Counted from the stretch's first letter, positions 29,991-40,109 are shown. The stretch is DNA of 64,000 nt from Ramlibacter sp. (GCA_021323335.1 JAJTCN010000005.1:1-64000), one strand, 5' to 3'. Made by a program: numbers and translations. The notes: generated from the sequence alone by a model not told the origin.

Positions 29991-31042
29991 TCGGCCGTCC
30001 CTTCGATCGGGATGCGCGCCTCGACCCGGGTGCCGGCGCCGGGGCTGCTCTGGACGCTGACCTCGCCGCGCATCAGCAAGGCCCGCTCGCGCAGGCCCAC
30101 CAGGCCCAGCGACTGCGGCTTGCGCGGCTCGCCGGTGCGGAAGCCGACGCCGTCGTCCTGCACGCAGAGCACCACGTTGTCCCCGCGCCGATGCACCGAG
30201 ACCTGGACGCTGCGTGCGCTGGCATGCTTGCCCACGTTGGCCAGCGATTCCTGCACCATGCGGAACACGCCGGTGGCGAACGGCTCGTCCAGCTCCAGCG
30301 ACTCGTCGATGTCCAGGTCGCACGGGACGCCGGTGCGCTGGGTGAAGTTCTGCACGACCCACTCGATCGCCGCCACCAGGCCGAGGTCGTCCAGCACCAG
30401 CGGGCGCAGGTCGGCCGCGATGCGGCGCACCGACGCCACCGCGCCGTCGAGCAGGGCCAGCATCTGGGCCAGCTTCGTCTGAGCCTGCGGATCGCCGGCG
30501 GAATTGTCACGCAGCCAGATGGTGTCCATCTTCAGCGCGGTCAGCGACTGGGCCAGTTCGTCGTGCAGTTCCCGCGCGATGCGGGACTTCTCCTGCTCGC
30601 GCACGCCCGTCGATTCCGCCGCGAAGGACGCCAGTTCCTGGCGCGCCCGCACCCGCTCGGTCACGTCGCGCAGGATCACCGTGTACAACTTTCCCTCGGG
30701 CGCGTTGAGTTGCGAGATCGAGGCGTCGATCGGGAACTCCCCCCCGTCCTTGCGCAACGCGTACAGCACCGTGTTGTCCCCCATGCGTCGGGAGGTGGTG
30801 CCGGTGGCGCCGAAGCGCCGCACCTGCTGCGAGTGGCCGCCGCGGTACCTCTGCGGTATCAGCATGTCCAGCGGCTGGCCATGGACCTCCTGCGTCGTCC
30901 AGCCGAACATCTTCTGGGCGGCGCGGTTGAACAGCACGATGCGCTGCTCGTCGTCGACGCTGATGATGCCGTCCATGGCGGAATCGAGCAGCCCGGCCAG
31001 CCGGGCCGCCGCGCTCTTGTCAGGCAGGGAAGAAAAGGTCAA
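29987..31042 (-). CDS. PAS domain sensor histidine kinase (HisKA_3/NarX-type)
   Basis: PAS region DGIISVDDEQRIVLFNRAAQKMFGW; EQEKSRIARELHDELAQSLTALKMD H-box; CVQDDGVGF. Confidence 0.92.
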   Translation of the reverse strand: MTFSSLPDKSAAARLAGLLDSAMDGIISVDDEQRIVLFNRAAQKMFGWTTQEVHGQPLDMLIPQRYRGGHSQQVRRFGATGTTSRRMGDNTVLYALRKDGGEFPIDASISQLNAPEGKLYTVILRDVTERVRARQELASFAAESTGVREQEKSRIARELHDELAQSLTALKMDTIWLRDNSAGDPQAQTKLAQMLALLDGAVASVRRIAADLRPLVLDDLGLVAAIEWVVQNFTQRTGVPCDLDIDESLELDEPFATGVFRMVQESLANVGKHASARSVQVSVHRRGDNVVLCVQDDGVGFRTGEPRKPQSLGLVGLRERALLMRGEVSVQSSPGAGTRVEARIPIEGTAE

Positions 31043-31202
31043 TGCGGAATCCGTTCACCTTCGTTGCGCAAATTACAGCACAAGCGGGCGCCGCCGCTTC
31101 CTGGCGTCTTCTTCCTACAGCCGCGCCCGGGTGGTCCTGACAGCCGGGGCGGAACGGACGGCCCACACTCGCTTCCAACCTGATCCTCACAAACCCCACG
31201 CA

Positions 31203-31949
31203 GTGTTGGCCATCGACCCGATCATCTCCACCTCCGCCGGAGCGCCCCCACCGGCCCCGGATGCCTCTCCGCAGCGCATGCGCAGCCTCGCGCGCGCCGC
31301 GCAGCAGGACATCCTGCGCCGGCTGACCCCGCCGCTGCGACATGACATGGTGGTGCACCTGCAGTCGCTCGGCATGATGGCCGAAGCCCTGGGCGCGCGC
31401 ATGGAGCGCGGATCGGTGGACAGCGACGACCTCCAGGGTTCGGTGTCCAAGCTCAACCGCCTGTCGCGCCAGGCCGTGGCCCGTTGCCTCGAGGTCTGCA
31501 CCTGGATGGAAGCGGGTGAAGACGATACGGCGACCCTGCGCGAAGGCGTGTCCGAGGTCGTCCGGCTGCTCTCCACCGGCCTCAATTTCCGCGGCTTCGA
31601 GCTGCGGATGGAGCTGGGTGAAGGCGAGTTCGAGGTTTCGCGCAGCGCGGCCCGTTTCCTGGTGGCCGCCGCCATCCTGACCCTGGCGGATTCCGCCGCG
31701 GCGCCCGGCGAAATCACCCTGCGCACCGAGCTGTCTTCCTCCCATGGCGTCGTCGCCGTCGAATACCAGGCCCAGTCGGACGGAACGTTCACCCAGCTGC
31801 ACGAGCCGGGCGAGGCGCCGCTCGCGTGGGCCGAAGTGCAGGCCCTGGCGCAGCAGCACGACGTGGAACTGATCCGCAACCGCCAGGCGATCGTCCTGCG
31901 CCTGCCCCGCGCGGTGGTCACGACACCTCTGAAGATGGTTCCGGTGTGA
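31203..31949 (+). CDS. Kinase-like protein without a clear ATP-binding motif (hypothetical)
   Basis: GTG start; RLTPPLRHDMVVHLQSLGMMAEALG resembles a DHp helix; C-terminal half lacks clear N/G boxes. Confidence 0.6.
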   Translation: MLAIDPIISTSAGAPPPAPDASPQRMRSLARAAQQDILRRLTPPLRHDMVVHLQSLGMMAEALGARMERGSVDSDDLQGSVSKLNRLSRQAVARCLEVCTWMEAGEDDTATLREGVSEVVRLLSTGLNFRGFELRMELGEGEFEVSRSAARFLVAAAILTLADSAAAPGEITLRTELSSSHGVVAVEYQAQSDGTFTQLHEPGEAPLAWAEVQALAQQHDVELIRNRQAIVLRLPRAVVTTPLKMVPV

Positions 31950-34392
31950 GCGCCGCGCCCGGTCCCGGGTGCGCCTCCATGAACGCCTCGAGGTTCGCCA
32001 GGGGCAGCGGCCGGCAATACAGGTAGCCCTGGTAGCGCTCGCACCCCTGGCGGTGCAAAAAAGCGCGCTGTTCCTCCGTCTCCACCCCCTCGGCGATCAC
32101 TTCCAGTCCCAGGCTGCGGCACAGCCCGATGATCGTGCCGGCAATCGCCGCGTCGTTGCCATCGGTGAGGATGTCCTTCACGAAGGCACGGTCGATCTTC
32201 AGTTCGTCGATCGGCAGGCGCTTCAGGTACGAGAGCGACGAATAGCCGATGCCGAAATCGTCCACCGACAGGCGCACGCCCATGTCCTTGAGGTTGCGCA
32301 TCTTGGCGATGGCGGCGTCCAGGTGGTCGGCCAGCAGGCTTTCGGTGAGTTCCAGCTTCAGCCGGTCGGGCCGGATGCCGGCACGGCGCACGCAGGTCAT
32401 CACCTCGTCGATGAAGTCCGGATGCCGGAACTGGCGCACGCTGACGTTCACCGCGATGCTCAGGTGGCTGCGATCCGGGCGCTGGGCCCACTCCGCCAGC
32501 TGGGCGCAGGCCGCCTCCAGCACCCAGTGCCCGATCGGGATGATCAGCGAGGTCTCTTCCGCGGTCGGGATGAATGCGTCCGGCCGGACGATGCCGCGCG
32601 TGGGATGCTCCCAGCGCAGCAGCGCCTCGACGCCGAACATCCGTCCATCCATCCCCACCTGCGGCTGGTATTCGATCTTCAGCTGGTTGTCGCGCCAGGC
32701 CTGCCGCAGGTCCGACGCGAGCGCCGCGTTGGCCGACGCCACCGCCTGCATCTCGGGGTCGAAGAACCGCACCGCATTGCGGCCCGCGGCCTTGGCCTGG
32801 TACATGGCCAGGTCGGCCTGCTTGAGCAGCTCGTTGACGCTGGAGGGCGCCTTGCCGAACAGCGTGACGCCGATGCTGCAGGTGCTGTGGTGCAGGTACC
32901 CGGGCAGCACGTAGGGCTCGCCCAGGCCCTCCAGGATCCGCTGGCTCACCGCTTCGGCGGCGGTGACCGGGTCGAGCGGCTTGTCCGGCCGGTTTTCCAG
33001 CAGCACCACGAACTCGTCGCCGCCCAGCCGCGCCACCAGGTCGCCCTTGGCGACGCAGTTGCGCAGACGCCGCGCGACCTGCTGCAGCAGCAGGTCGCCC
33101 TTCTGGTGGCCCAGCGTGTCGTTGAGCACCTTGAAGTTGTCCAGGTCGATGAACATCAGCGCGCCTTCGCGCGCGTGCCCGCTCTCCCCCACCGCCTCGT
33201 TCAGCCGGTCCAGCAGCATCTGCCGGTTGGGCAACTGCGTCAGCGGGTCGTAGAAGGCCAGGTACTGGATCTTCTCCTCGTCGCGCTTGCGCTCGGTGAT
33301 GTCGCGCCCCACCGCCACCCAGTGCGTCAGGCGGCGGGCCTCGTCCCACACCGGCGACACGTCGAGGTCCACCCAGTACGGCTCGCCGGCCTTGGTGTAG
33401 TTGATCAGGTCGACCCGCACGCGCTCCCACTGCTCCAGCGCGGCCCGGATGCGATCGAGCTGGGGGCGCTGCGTGTCCGGCCCCTGCAGCAGGCGCGGCG
33501 AATGGCCGATGACCTCGTCGCGGGAATAGCCGGTGCGGCGCTCGAAGGCCTCGTTGACGAACACGATGCGCGGCCCGGGCGCGCGGAACGGCGCCGCCTC
33601 GGTGATGATGACGATGTCGTTCAGGCGGGCGATGCTGCCCTCCAGCAGCATCAGGTGCTGCTGCGCCCGCCGCCGGGCCGTGACGTCGCGCAGGTGCAGG
33701 GCCAGCCCTGCGCCGAAGGGGAAGCCGCGCAGCTCCAGCCAGTGGCTCACCTGCGCGTCCAGTTCCTCCAGCTCGATCGCCTCGCGCCGCTCCAGCGCGT
33801 GCATGAAGCGCTCTTCCAGCGCCAGCCGCGCGCGCTTCTGGAAGAAGCTCCAGATCTTGCGGCCGGCGATGGCCTCGCCACCGAGCATCTGCTCGGCCTG
33901 CTCGTTGGCATAGCTGATGCGGCCCTGCGCGTCGATGGTGACGAAGGCTTCGCCGCTGCCCAGCGCGCCGCCCATGCTCACCGTGTGGCGCATCAGCGTC
34001 CCCGCCGCATAGCCGGCGGGCGCGATCTCCTGCACCAGCCCCTCGGCCCCGGCGAGGCTGCCGTCCGCCGCGGCCAGCGGCTGGCCGACGCAGCGCACCC
34101 AGATGCGGCGGCCCTGCAGCGAGTTCAGCTGCACCTCGATGTCGAAGGGGATGCCCTGCTCCTGGCAGGCGCGCATGCGCGCCTCCAGTTCCGCGCGGTG
34201 TTCCTCCGCGTAGTGGCCGAGCGCGTTCTCGAAGGTCGGCGTGTAACCGGGTGGCGCGCCGTGCAGGCGTGCCAGCTGCTCCGACCAGTACAGGTGGCCC
34301 TGCTTCGCGTCGAGCCGCCAGAAGCCGATGAAGGCGCTGCGCTCCACGAGCTTCAGCAGGTGGTCAGCGTTGGAGGCTGTCACTGGGTCCAT
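31918..34392 (-). CDS. PAS-GGDEF-EAL c-di-GMP turnover protein
   Basis: PAS repeats; VARLGGDEFVVLLE; FGVEALLRWEHP; DDFGIGYSSLSYLKRLPIDELKID. Confidence 0.93.
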   Translation of the reverse strand: MDPVTASNADHLLKLVERSAFIGFWRLDAKQGHLYWSEQLARLHGAPPGYTPTFENALGHYAEEHRAELEARMRACQEQGIPFDIEVQLNSLQGRRIWVRCVGQPLAAADGSLAGAEGLVQEIAPAGYAAGTLMRHTVSMGGALGSGEAFVTIDAQGRISYANEQAEQMLGGEAIAGRKIWSFFQKRARLALEERFMHALERREAIELEELDAQVSHWLELRGFPFGAGLALHLRDVTARRRAQQHLMLLEGSIARLNDIVIITEAAPFRAPGPRIVFVNEAFERRTGYSRDEVIGHSPRLLQGPDTQRPQLDRIRAALEQWERVRVDLINYTKAGEPYWVDLDVSPVWDEARRLTHWVAVGRDITERKRDEEKIQYLAFYDPLTQLPNRQMLLDRLNEAVGESGHAREGALMFIDLDNFKVLNDTLGHQKGDLLLQQVARRLRNCVAKGDLVARLGGDEFVVLLENRPDKPLDPVTAAEAVSQRILEGLGEPYVLPGYLHHSTCSIGVTLFGKAPSSVNELLKQADLAMYQAKAAGRNAVRFFDPEMQAVASANAALASDLRQAWRDNQLKIEYQPQVGMDGRMFGVEALLRWEHPTRGIVRPDAFIPTAEETSLIIPIGHWVLEAACAQLAEWAQRPDRSHLSIAVNVSVRQFRHPDFIDEVMTCVRRAGIRPDRLKLELTESLLADHLDAAIAKMRNLKDMGVRLSVDDFGIGYSSLSYLKRLPIDELKIDRAFVKDILTDGNDAAIAGTIIGLCRSLGLEVIAEGVETEEQRAFLHRQGCERYQGYLYCRPLPLANLEAFMEAHPGPGAALTPEPSSEVS

Positions 34393-34501
34393 GTCGTGTT
34401 TCGCATCTTACGTTGCCGCACGCACGGCGGAAAAACCGTAGGCACCCTCCTACATGCAAACGGGGGCCCATCCGAGTGGTTCAGCAGTAAGCGGGAATAG
34501 A

Positions 34502-34963
34502 GTGCCTTACGCCTTGAAACCATTACCGATTGAGCCCCCCGTGCAACTTGCAGTATTCGTCGTGGAGGACAACGCGGAGATCCAGGAGAACCTCGTGGGC
34601 GCCCTGGAAGAACTGACCTGCGTGCGCGTGGTCGGCGGCAGCGCCACCGAAGACGGCGCCCTGGACTGGATCGCCCGCAACTCCGACTGGGACATGCTCA
34701 TCGTGGACCTGTTCCTCAAGGGCGGCAGCGGCATGCGCCTCGTGCAGCGCGTGCAGCGCGCCCGGACCGACCAGAAGATCATCGTCTTCAGCAACTACGT
34801 CAACGCCAGCGTGCGCAAGCGCTGCGCGCAGCTCGGCGTCGACGCCGTGTTCGACAAGTCCACCGAAATCGACGCCTTGGTGGACTACTGCTCCCACCAA
34901 TGCACCCTGCTGGGCACGCAGGCCGCGCTCAGCCCCGCACATCCCACCGGAGGCACCCCATGA
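34502..34963 (+). CDS. Stand-alone receiver-domain response regulator
   Basis: LAVFVVEDNAEIQENLVGALEEL...DMLIVDLFLKGGSGMRLV...IIVFSNY...DAVFDKS; start codon uncertain (GTG). Confidence 0.82.
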   Translation: MPYALKPLPIEPPVQLAVFVVEDNAEIQENLVGALEELTCVRVVGGSATEDGALDWIARNSDWDMLIVDLFLKGGSGMRLVQRVQRARTDQKIIVFSNYVNASVRKRCAQLGVDAVFDKSTEIDALVDYCSHQCTLLGTQAALSPAHPTGGTP

Positions 34964-36207
34964 ACAAGTCCATCGATCAAGCCGTCCTGTCGCTGGTCGC
35001 GCCGGAGGCCGATGCTTCCCCCGCCGCCGCGGAACCGGCACAGGGCGGCAACCCGCCGATCGGACGGCGCTGGTCCGACGGCAACGGCTCCTATGCGCCC
35101 GCCGATCCCAACGCGCCATGGAGCATGTCGCAGCAGTGGCCCAACCTGGTCGCCGCGCTGTCCGAGCAGGCCGTGGAAAGCAGCAACCTGCTGCTGCGCG
35201 CGTTGAACTACCTGGTGGGCGCCGGCCGGCTGCGCCGCAGCGAAGCCAAGGCGCTCTCGGACGCGATGCACCAGCTGCGCGGCACCAGCTTGCGGGCGCA
35301 GCAGATCACCCGGCTGGCCGGCGGCCGCATCCGCCAGGCGCGCGAGCGCGTGGACCTGTCGGAGCTGGTGCGCCATGTGCTCGACGACCGGGCCCAGGAA
35401 CTCCAGGCCGCCGGCGTTGGCATCACCAGCGACCTGCAGGCGGTGGACGTGCTGCTCGACCCGCCGGTGGCGATCAGCCTCCTGAACAGCGCGATCGACT
35501 GGGCCCTCAGCTTCAGCAAGCAGCTTCACATCTCGCTGGCGCAGGCCGAATGGCCGGGGCCGGCGCAACTGAAGGTGCGGGTGACGACGCCCCCGCCGGC
35601 GCCCTCGCCCCACCCGGGCGGCGTGGGCTGGACGGTGCGGCCGCGCGGCCGCCGCCTGAACGACGGGCTGCACTGGATGTTGCTGCGGCAGATCGCGGCG
35701 TCCTCCTCGCTCGAAGTCGCGCGCACGCGCGAGGACGGCGCGGCGCTGCTGACCATCGGCTTCCCCAAGACCTTCCTCAGCACCGAGGGCATGGCTTGCC
35801 TGGAGCTGACCGACCATGGCGACGGGTCCTCCGCGCCGCTGCGCGACGCCTGGGTGCTGGTGATCGCGAGGGACGATCGCCTGCGCAAGGACGCGGTCGA
35901 GGCGCTGCGCAAGATGGGCATCGATGCGGTCGCGGCGGCGGACACCGGGCAGGCCGGCGCGGCGATCGGCGACACCCGGCCGAACGTGCTGGTAACGGCC
36001 TACGACGTTCCCGCCGGCGAGGTCGCGGCTTTCCGGCGCGACGTCCTGGGCGGCGAGGACCGCTGCCCGCTGGTGGAGATCACCCGCGAAGTGCCGTCGT
36101 TCCACCTGAGTGGTTTCGACCGCTTCGAGACCCCGAAGGTCGGCCGCGAGCAGCTGGCCACCGAATTGCCGCCGACGGTGTTGTTCGAGCTGGTGAAGGT
36201 GGTTTGA
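34960..36207 (+). CDS. Degenerate histidine-kinase-like protein with pseudo-receiver C-terminus
   Basis: ATGA overlap with the receiver gene; ERVDLSELVRHVLDDRAQELQAAGVGITSDLQAVDVLLDPPVAISLLNSAIDWAL kinase-like pattern; C-terminal AWVLVIARDDRLRKDAVEALRKMGIDAVAAADTG. Confidence 0.65.
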   Translation: MNKSIDQAVLSLVAPEADASPAAAEPAQGGNPPIGRRWSDGNGSYAPADPNAPWSMSQQWPNLVAALSEQAVESSNLLLRALNYLVGAGRLRRSEAKALSDAMHQLRGTSLRAQQITRLAGGRIRQARERVDLSELVRHVLDDRAQELQAAGVGITSDLQAVDVLLDPPVAISLLNSAIDWALSFSKQLHISLAQAEWPGPAQLKVRVTTPPPAPSPHPGGVGWTVRPRGRRLNDGLHWMLLRQIAASSSLEVARTREDGAALLTIGFPKTFLSTEGMACLELTDHGDGSSAPLRDAWVLVIARDDRLRKDAVEALRKMGIDAVAAADTGQAGAAIGDTRPNVLVTAYDVPAGEVAAFRRDVLGGEDRCPLVEITREVPSFHLSGFDRFETPKVGREQLATELPPTVLFELVKVV

Positions 36208-36217
36208 GGCGGGCGGT

Positions 36218-36246
36218 GTCGGGGTGCGGCTTTGCCGCAACCCGAC
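36218..36246. repeat. Single REP-like hairpin between convergent genes (possible bidirectional terminator)
   Basis: GTCGGGGTGCGGC-TTT-GCCGCAACCCGAC. Confidence 0.65.
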
Positions 36247-36250
36247 GCTT

Positions 36251-38128
36251 TCAACTCCTGAACGGCCCGGCCTCGAGCAACCGGGCCAGTTGGTCGGCCG
36301 GCACCGGCGGGCTGTAGAAAAAGCCCTGCGCCTGCTCGCAGCCCAGCGCGCGCAAGGCCGCGGCCTGGGCCGCGGTCTCGACGCCTTCGGCCACCACCGA
36401 CAGGTGCAGGCCGCGGGCCAGCGCCACGCAGGTGCGCACGATGCCCTCGTACGCCGGATCGGAGGTGATCTTCATGACGAAGGCGCGGTCGATCTTCAGT
36501 TCGTCGATCGGCAGGGTCACGATGTACGCCAGCGACGAATAGCCCGTGCCGAAGTCGTCGATGGCCACCGGCACCCCCAGCGCCCGCACCTGCCTCAGCA
36601 CCTCGATCGCGCGCTCCATGTTGCCGATCAGGATGCTTTCCGTGATCTCGATGCCGATCGCCGACGGGTCGCCGTCCAGCGCCGCCAGCGCGCGTTGCAG
36701 CGCCGGCACGAAGTCATCGTGGCGCAACTGCGCCGCCGCCACGTTGACGGCGATCCGCGGCGCCGGCAGGCCGGCATCGCGCCAGCCGCGCCAGTCGTCG
36801 ATCGCGCGCTCCATGATCTTCTGCGCCACCGCCCCGATCAGGCCGGTGGTTTCCAGCGCCGGCACGAACTCGCCCGGCGACACCAGGCCCCGCTGCGGAT
36901 CCATCCAGCGCACCAGCGCCTCGACACCGACGATGCGGCCGGTGGCGAGCTCCACCTTCGGCTGGTAGTGGTTGACGAACTCCGACCGTTCCAGCGCAAG
37001 CCGCAGTTGCGGCTCCAGCCGGAAGTGCGTGCTGAGCACGTTGTCGACGCTGCGGTCGAAGAAGGCCATCGGCTGCTCGCGTTCGATCGCCACCTGCAGC
37101 GCCGTGTCCGCCGCGTTCACCACCTCGTCGAGCGTCCCGCCGTCGTCGGGAAACGAGGCGAAGCCCAGGGTCACCGGGCAGACCAGCGACAGCCCGTTCA
37201 CCGCATAGGGCTGGCCCAGGCTGCCGGCGAGCTCCGGCGCCTGCCGGCGCGCGAATTCGTCCGGGCGGGCTTGCGGGAAGAACAGGATGAACAGCCCGCG
37301 CTTGATGCGGCCGAGGAACGCGCCGCGGTCGCCGAACACGCGCAGCCTGTCCGCGGTCTGGCGAATCAGGGCGTCGGCCACGCGGAAGCCGTGCGCCGAA
37401 CCGATCTGGTTGATGGTCTTCAGCCGCACGAAGCAGACCATGCCGCGGTCCGGCTTGTGGTGGTCGAACTCGGCTTCGAAGTGGAACCAGTTCGGCAGCC
37501 CGGTCAGGCGGTCGGTCTCGGTGGCGATGCGCAACTGCCGGCGCAGCACCAGGTGGCTGGAGATGGCCCGGGCCAGCTTGGCCAGGCCGTCGCGCTGGCT
37601 GTCGGTCAGCCGGCGCGGCACGCCGTCCATCACGCACAGCGTGCCGATCGCGCTGCCCTCGCGGGTGCGCAGCGGCACGCCGGCATAGAAGCCAAGCGTC
37701 GGCCCCTTCGGCCCCCAGGGCTGCGGATCGGCCCAACCGAGCTTCGCGACGTCGGGGATTTCCAGCACGCGGTCCGGGTCGCGGATGGCGTGGGCGCAAA
37801 AAGACTTGTCACGTGGGACCTGCTGCACTGGCAGGCCGACGCGGGACTTGTACCACTGGCGATGGCTGTCGACGAGGGTCAACGCGCCGAGGGGGGTGCC
37901 GCACAGCACGGTGGCGAGCTGCACCAGGCGGTCGAGATCCTCGTCGGGTTCGGTGTCCAGCAGGCCGAAGCCGCGCAGGTCCGCGATCCGCTGGGGCTCG
38001 TCGGACGGCTGCAGCGCCGCCGTGGACAACCAGGCCGGCCGGCTCGCGGCGCGCGCATCGCCAGAGGCCCGCCCGAACACCGGCGGCGGGTTGCCTTCGG
38101 CGGGTGTTCGGGAGTGGACGGCGGCCAT
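36251..38128 (-). CDS. GAF-GGDEF(degenerate)-EAL protein, likely c-di-GMP phosphodiesterase
   Basis: GAF CGTPLGALTLVDSHRQWYKSRVGL...DKSFCAHAI; GGDEF motif replaced by GRIKRGLFILFF; EAL VGVEALVRW, DDFGTGYSSLAYIVTLPIDELKID. Confidence 0.9.
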   Translation of the reverse strand: MAAVHSRTPAEGNPPPVFGRASGDARAASRPAWLSTAALQPSDEPQRIADLRGFGLLDTEPDEDLDRLVQLATVLCGTPLGALTLVDSHRQWYKSRVGLPVQQVPRDKSFCAHAIRDPDRVLEIPDVAKLGWADPQPWGPKGPTLGFYAGVPLRTREGSAIGTLCVMDGVPRRLTDSQRDGLAKLARAISSHLVLRRQLRIATETDRLTGLPNWFHFEAEFDHHKPDRGMVCFVRLKTINQIGSAHGFRVADALIRQTADRLRVFGDRGAFLGRIKRGLFILFFPQARPDEFARRQAPELAGSLGQPYAVNGLSLVCPVTLGFASFPDDGGTLDEVVNAADTALQVAIEREQPMAFFDRSVDNVLSTHFRLEPQLRLALERSEFVNHYQPKVELATGRIVGVEALVRWMDPQRGLVSPGEFVPALETTGLIGAVAQKIMERAIDDWRGWRDAGLPAPRIAVNVAAAQLRHDDFVPALQRALAALDGDPSAIGIEITESILIGNMERAIEVLRQVRALGVPVAIDDFGTGYSSLAYIVTLPIDELKIDRAFVMKITSDPAYEGIVRTCVALARGLHLSVVAEGVETAAQAAALRALGCEQAQGFFYSPPVPADQLARLLEAGPFRS

Positions 38129-38150
38129 CGGGGCTCCGTGGCTCAGTGGC

Positions 38151-40109
38151 TCAGTGGCGGGCGAGCGGCATTCGCTCGGACGCCACCGCCGCGCTGAAGG
38201 CCTCGACCTCCTCTTCCTGCCGGCGCTTCCGGGCGGCGCGCTCTTCCGCCTCGCGGGCGGCGGCCTGCATTTCCGCGATCAGCGGCGAGGTCTCCGGCTC
38301 CCTGATCGTCGGGGCGACAGGAGCGGCAGGGGCGCCGAGGTCGATGTCGACGCCGAACACGCTGCCGTCGCCCACGTCCGCCAGCGACTGCACCGCGAGC
38401 TGCGCCCCGGCGGCGTCCTCGGAGTTCGCCCACGGGGCCAGCGCATGGCCGTCGCCGGCGCCCGGCGTGTCGGCTTCGGTGGCGAGGCTGGTGGCCACGT
38501 CATGGAGGCACAGCAGCTCGCGGCCCGCCTGCAGCGTGAGCGGCGGCCCGGCCGCGGGCACGCCGAACAGCGCGTCCTCGATCACCTTCAGCACCCGCGG
38601 GGTGTGCCAGGCCGAAGTGATGCTCGCGCTCAGCCCGGCCAGGCTCTCCAGTCCGAGCGGTGCGGTCACCTGCTCCAGGCGCGGCGGCTCCACGCCGAAC
38701 AGCTGCGCGTAGCGGTCGCGCACCGCGGCCGCGGCCCGGCTGTCGTCCTCGCTTTCGCACAGCCGCAGCAACTCGAAGAAGGCGATCGGCGCCGGGCCGG
38801 CGCTATCCTGCAGGTAGGACTTCAGCACGGCGGCCGCGTCCGCCGCGAGCCCCAGGGAGCACAGGAACTCGGCCTCCTCGAAGGTCGCGGCGAGGGTCTC
38901 GACCCTGAGCACGGGGTCCGTGCCGCGCCGTTGCACGGGCGCGGCAGGCACGGCCGGCGCCGCTGCAGCCGGTGTCTCTCGCGGGTGCTCCGCCGGCACC
39001 GGCGAGGCATCCGGCGAAGCCGCGGCCGCGGCGGCCACCGCCGGCTGCAGCTCCGGCTGGGGTTGCGGCGCCTGCACATACCAGTGTTCGACCATGCTGT
39101 GGCGGGTGCGGTACCAGAAGACGCCGGCGGCGGCGGCAGCGACCAGCAGCAACAGGGCCAGCAGCTGCAGCGCGGCGGCGGAACCGTACCAGGGCTGCGC
39201 GGCATCCAGCCGTTGCCGCAGCGTCGCCATCCCGGCCCGCGTCTGTACGGCGTCTTGCCGCAGTTGCGCCAGGTCGCGCTCCAGGTCCTGCAACATGACC
39301 GTGGTGCGCAACACCTCCTGCGGATCGGCGTTGATGGCCTGCCAGAGCAAGGCGGCGGTGGCCCGGCGCCCGGCATCCCCGGCCGGTTCCGCCAGTTGCG
39401 CGCTCACGCGCAGCAGCGTGCTGCCGTCGACCTCGATGGGTTCCAGCCGCAGCCGCGGGCCGGACCGTGCAGTTGCCACCGCCTGCCCGGGAACGGCGGC
39501 ACGGGCGGCGCGCGTCCTGGCCGGCGCGGCCTCCCGCGGAGCCGCAGCGACCGGACGCGCGGCCCGGGACCGCGGCGACGGCTGCACCGCCGTGCTGGTG
39601 GCGGCCGCCAGTTGCAGCGGCGCCATGCCGGCCGCGGCAGCCATGGCCGGGGACAGGGGGGCGGCGGGCGGCGCTGCGCCAGCGCGCTGGGCGGCCAGGC
39701 TTGCCACGACCTGCTCGGACGCCAGTTCGGGCAACAAGGTGTAGCTGCGGGTGATCGCGCCGCGGCAGCCGGCGCGCACCGTCACGGTCACGACCGGCTC
39801 GTCGATCACGGCGTCGGTCTCGATGCGCACGCGCTTTTGCTGCGGGTCGGCGCCGAGGATGGTGGCGCGCACGCGGTGCGGCGGCAGCCGGGTGTCGCCG
39901 AAGGACACGTCCGCATGCACGCATTCGTCGCGCGCGTCGGCGGAGGCGAAGCGCGCCGGCACCGTCATCTCCAGGGGCCGGCCGATCCACGCCATGGACG
40001 AGGGGGTGCCGAGCGACTGGGCCTGCGAACCGGCCCAGGTCGCCAGCAACAGCAAGGGCAACACCAACTTGTGGCCGGACGTAAGCAACTTTTTCATGGG
40101 CTTACGCAA
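38151..40109 (-). CDS. FimV/HubP-like protein
   Basis: Signal peptide/TM N-terminus; GSQAQSLGTPSSMAWIGRPLEMTVPARF; single TM LLALLLLVAAAAAGVFWYRTRH; acidic C-terminal region. Confidence 0.7.
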   Translation of the reverse strand: MRKPMKKLLTSGHKLVLPLLLLATWAGSQAQSLGTPSSMAWIGRPLEMTVPARFASADARDECVHADVSFGDTRLPPHRVRATILGADPQQKRVRIETDAVIDEPVVTVTVRAGCRGAITRSYTLLPELASEQVVASLAAQRAGAAPPAAPLSPAMAAAAGMAPLQLAAATSTAVQPSPRSRAARPVAAAPREAAPARTRAARAAVPGQAVATARSGPRLRLEPIEVDGSTLLRVSAQLAEPAGDAGRRATAALLWQAINADPQEVLRTTVMLQDLERDLAQLRQDAVQTRAGMATLRQRLDAAQPWYGSAAALQLLALLLLVAAAAAGVFWYRTRHSMVEHWYVQAPQPQPELQPAVAAAAAASPDASPVPAEHPRETPAAAAPAVPAAPVQRRGTDPVLRVETLAATFEEAEFLCSLGLAADAAAVLKSYLQDSAGPAPIAFFELLRLCESEDDSRAAAAVRDRYAQLFGVEPPRLEQVTAPLGLESLAGLSASITSAWHTPRVLKVIEDALFGVPAAGPPLTLQAGRELLCLHDVATSLATEADTPGAGDGHALAPWANSEDAAGAQLAVQSLADVGDGSVFGVDIDLGAPAAPVAPTIREPETSPLIAEMQAAAREAEERAARKRRQEEEVEAFSAAVASERMPLARH

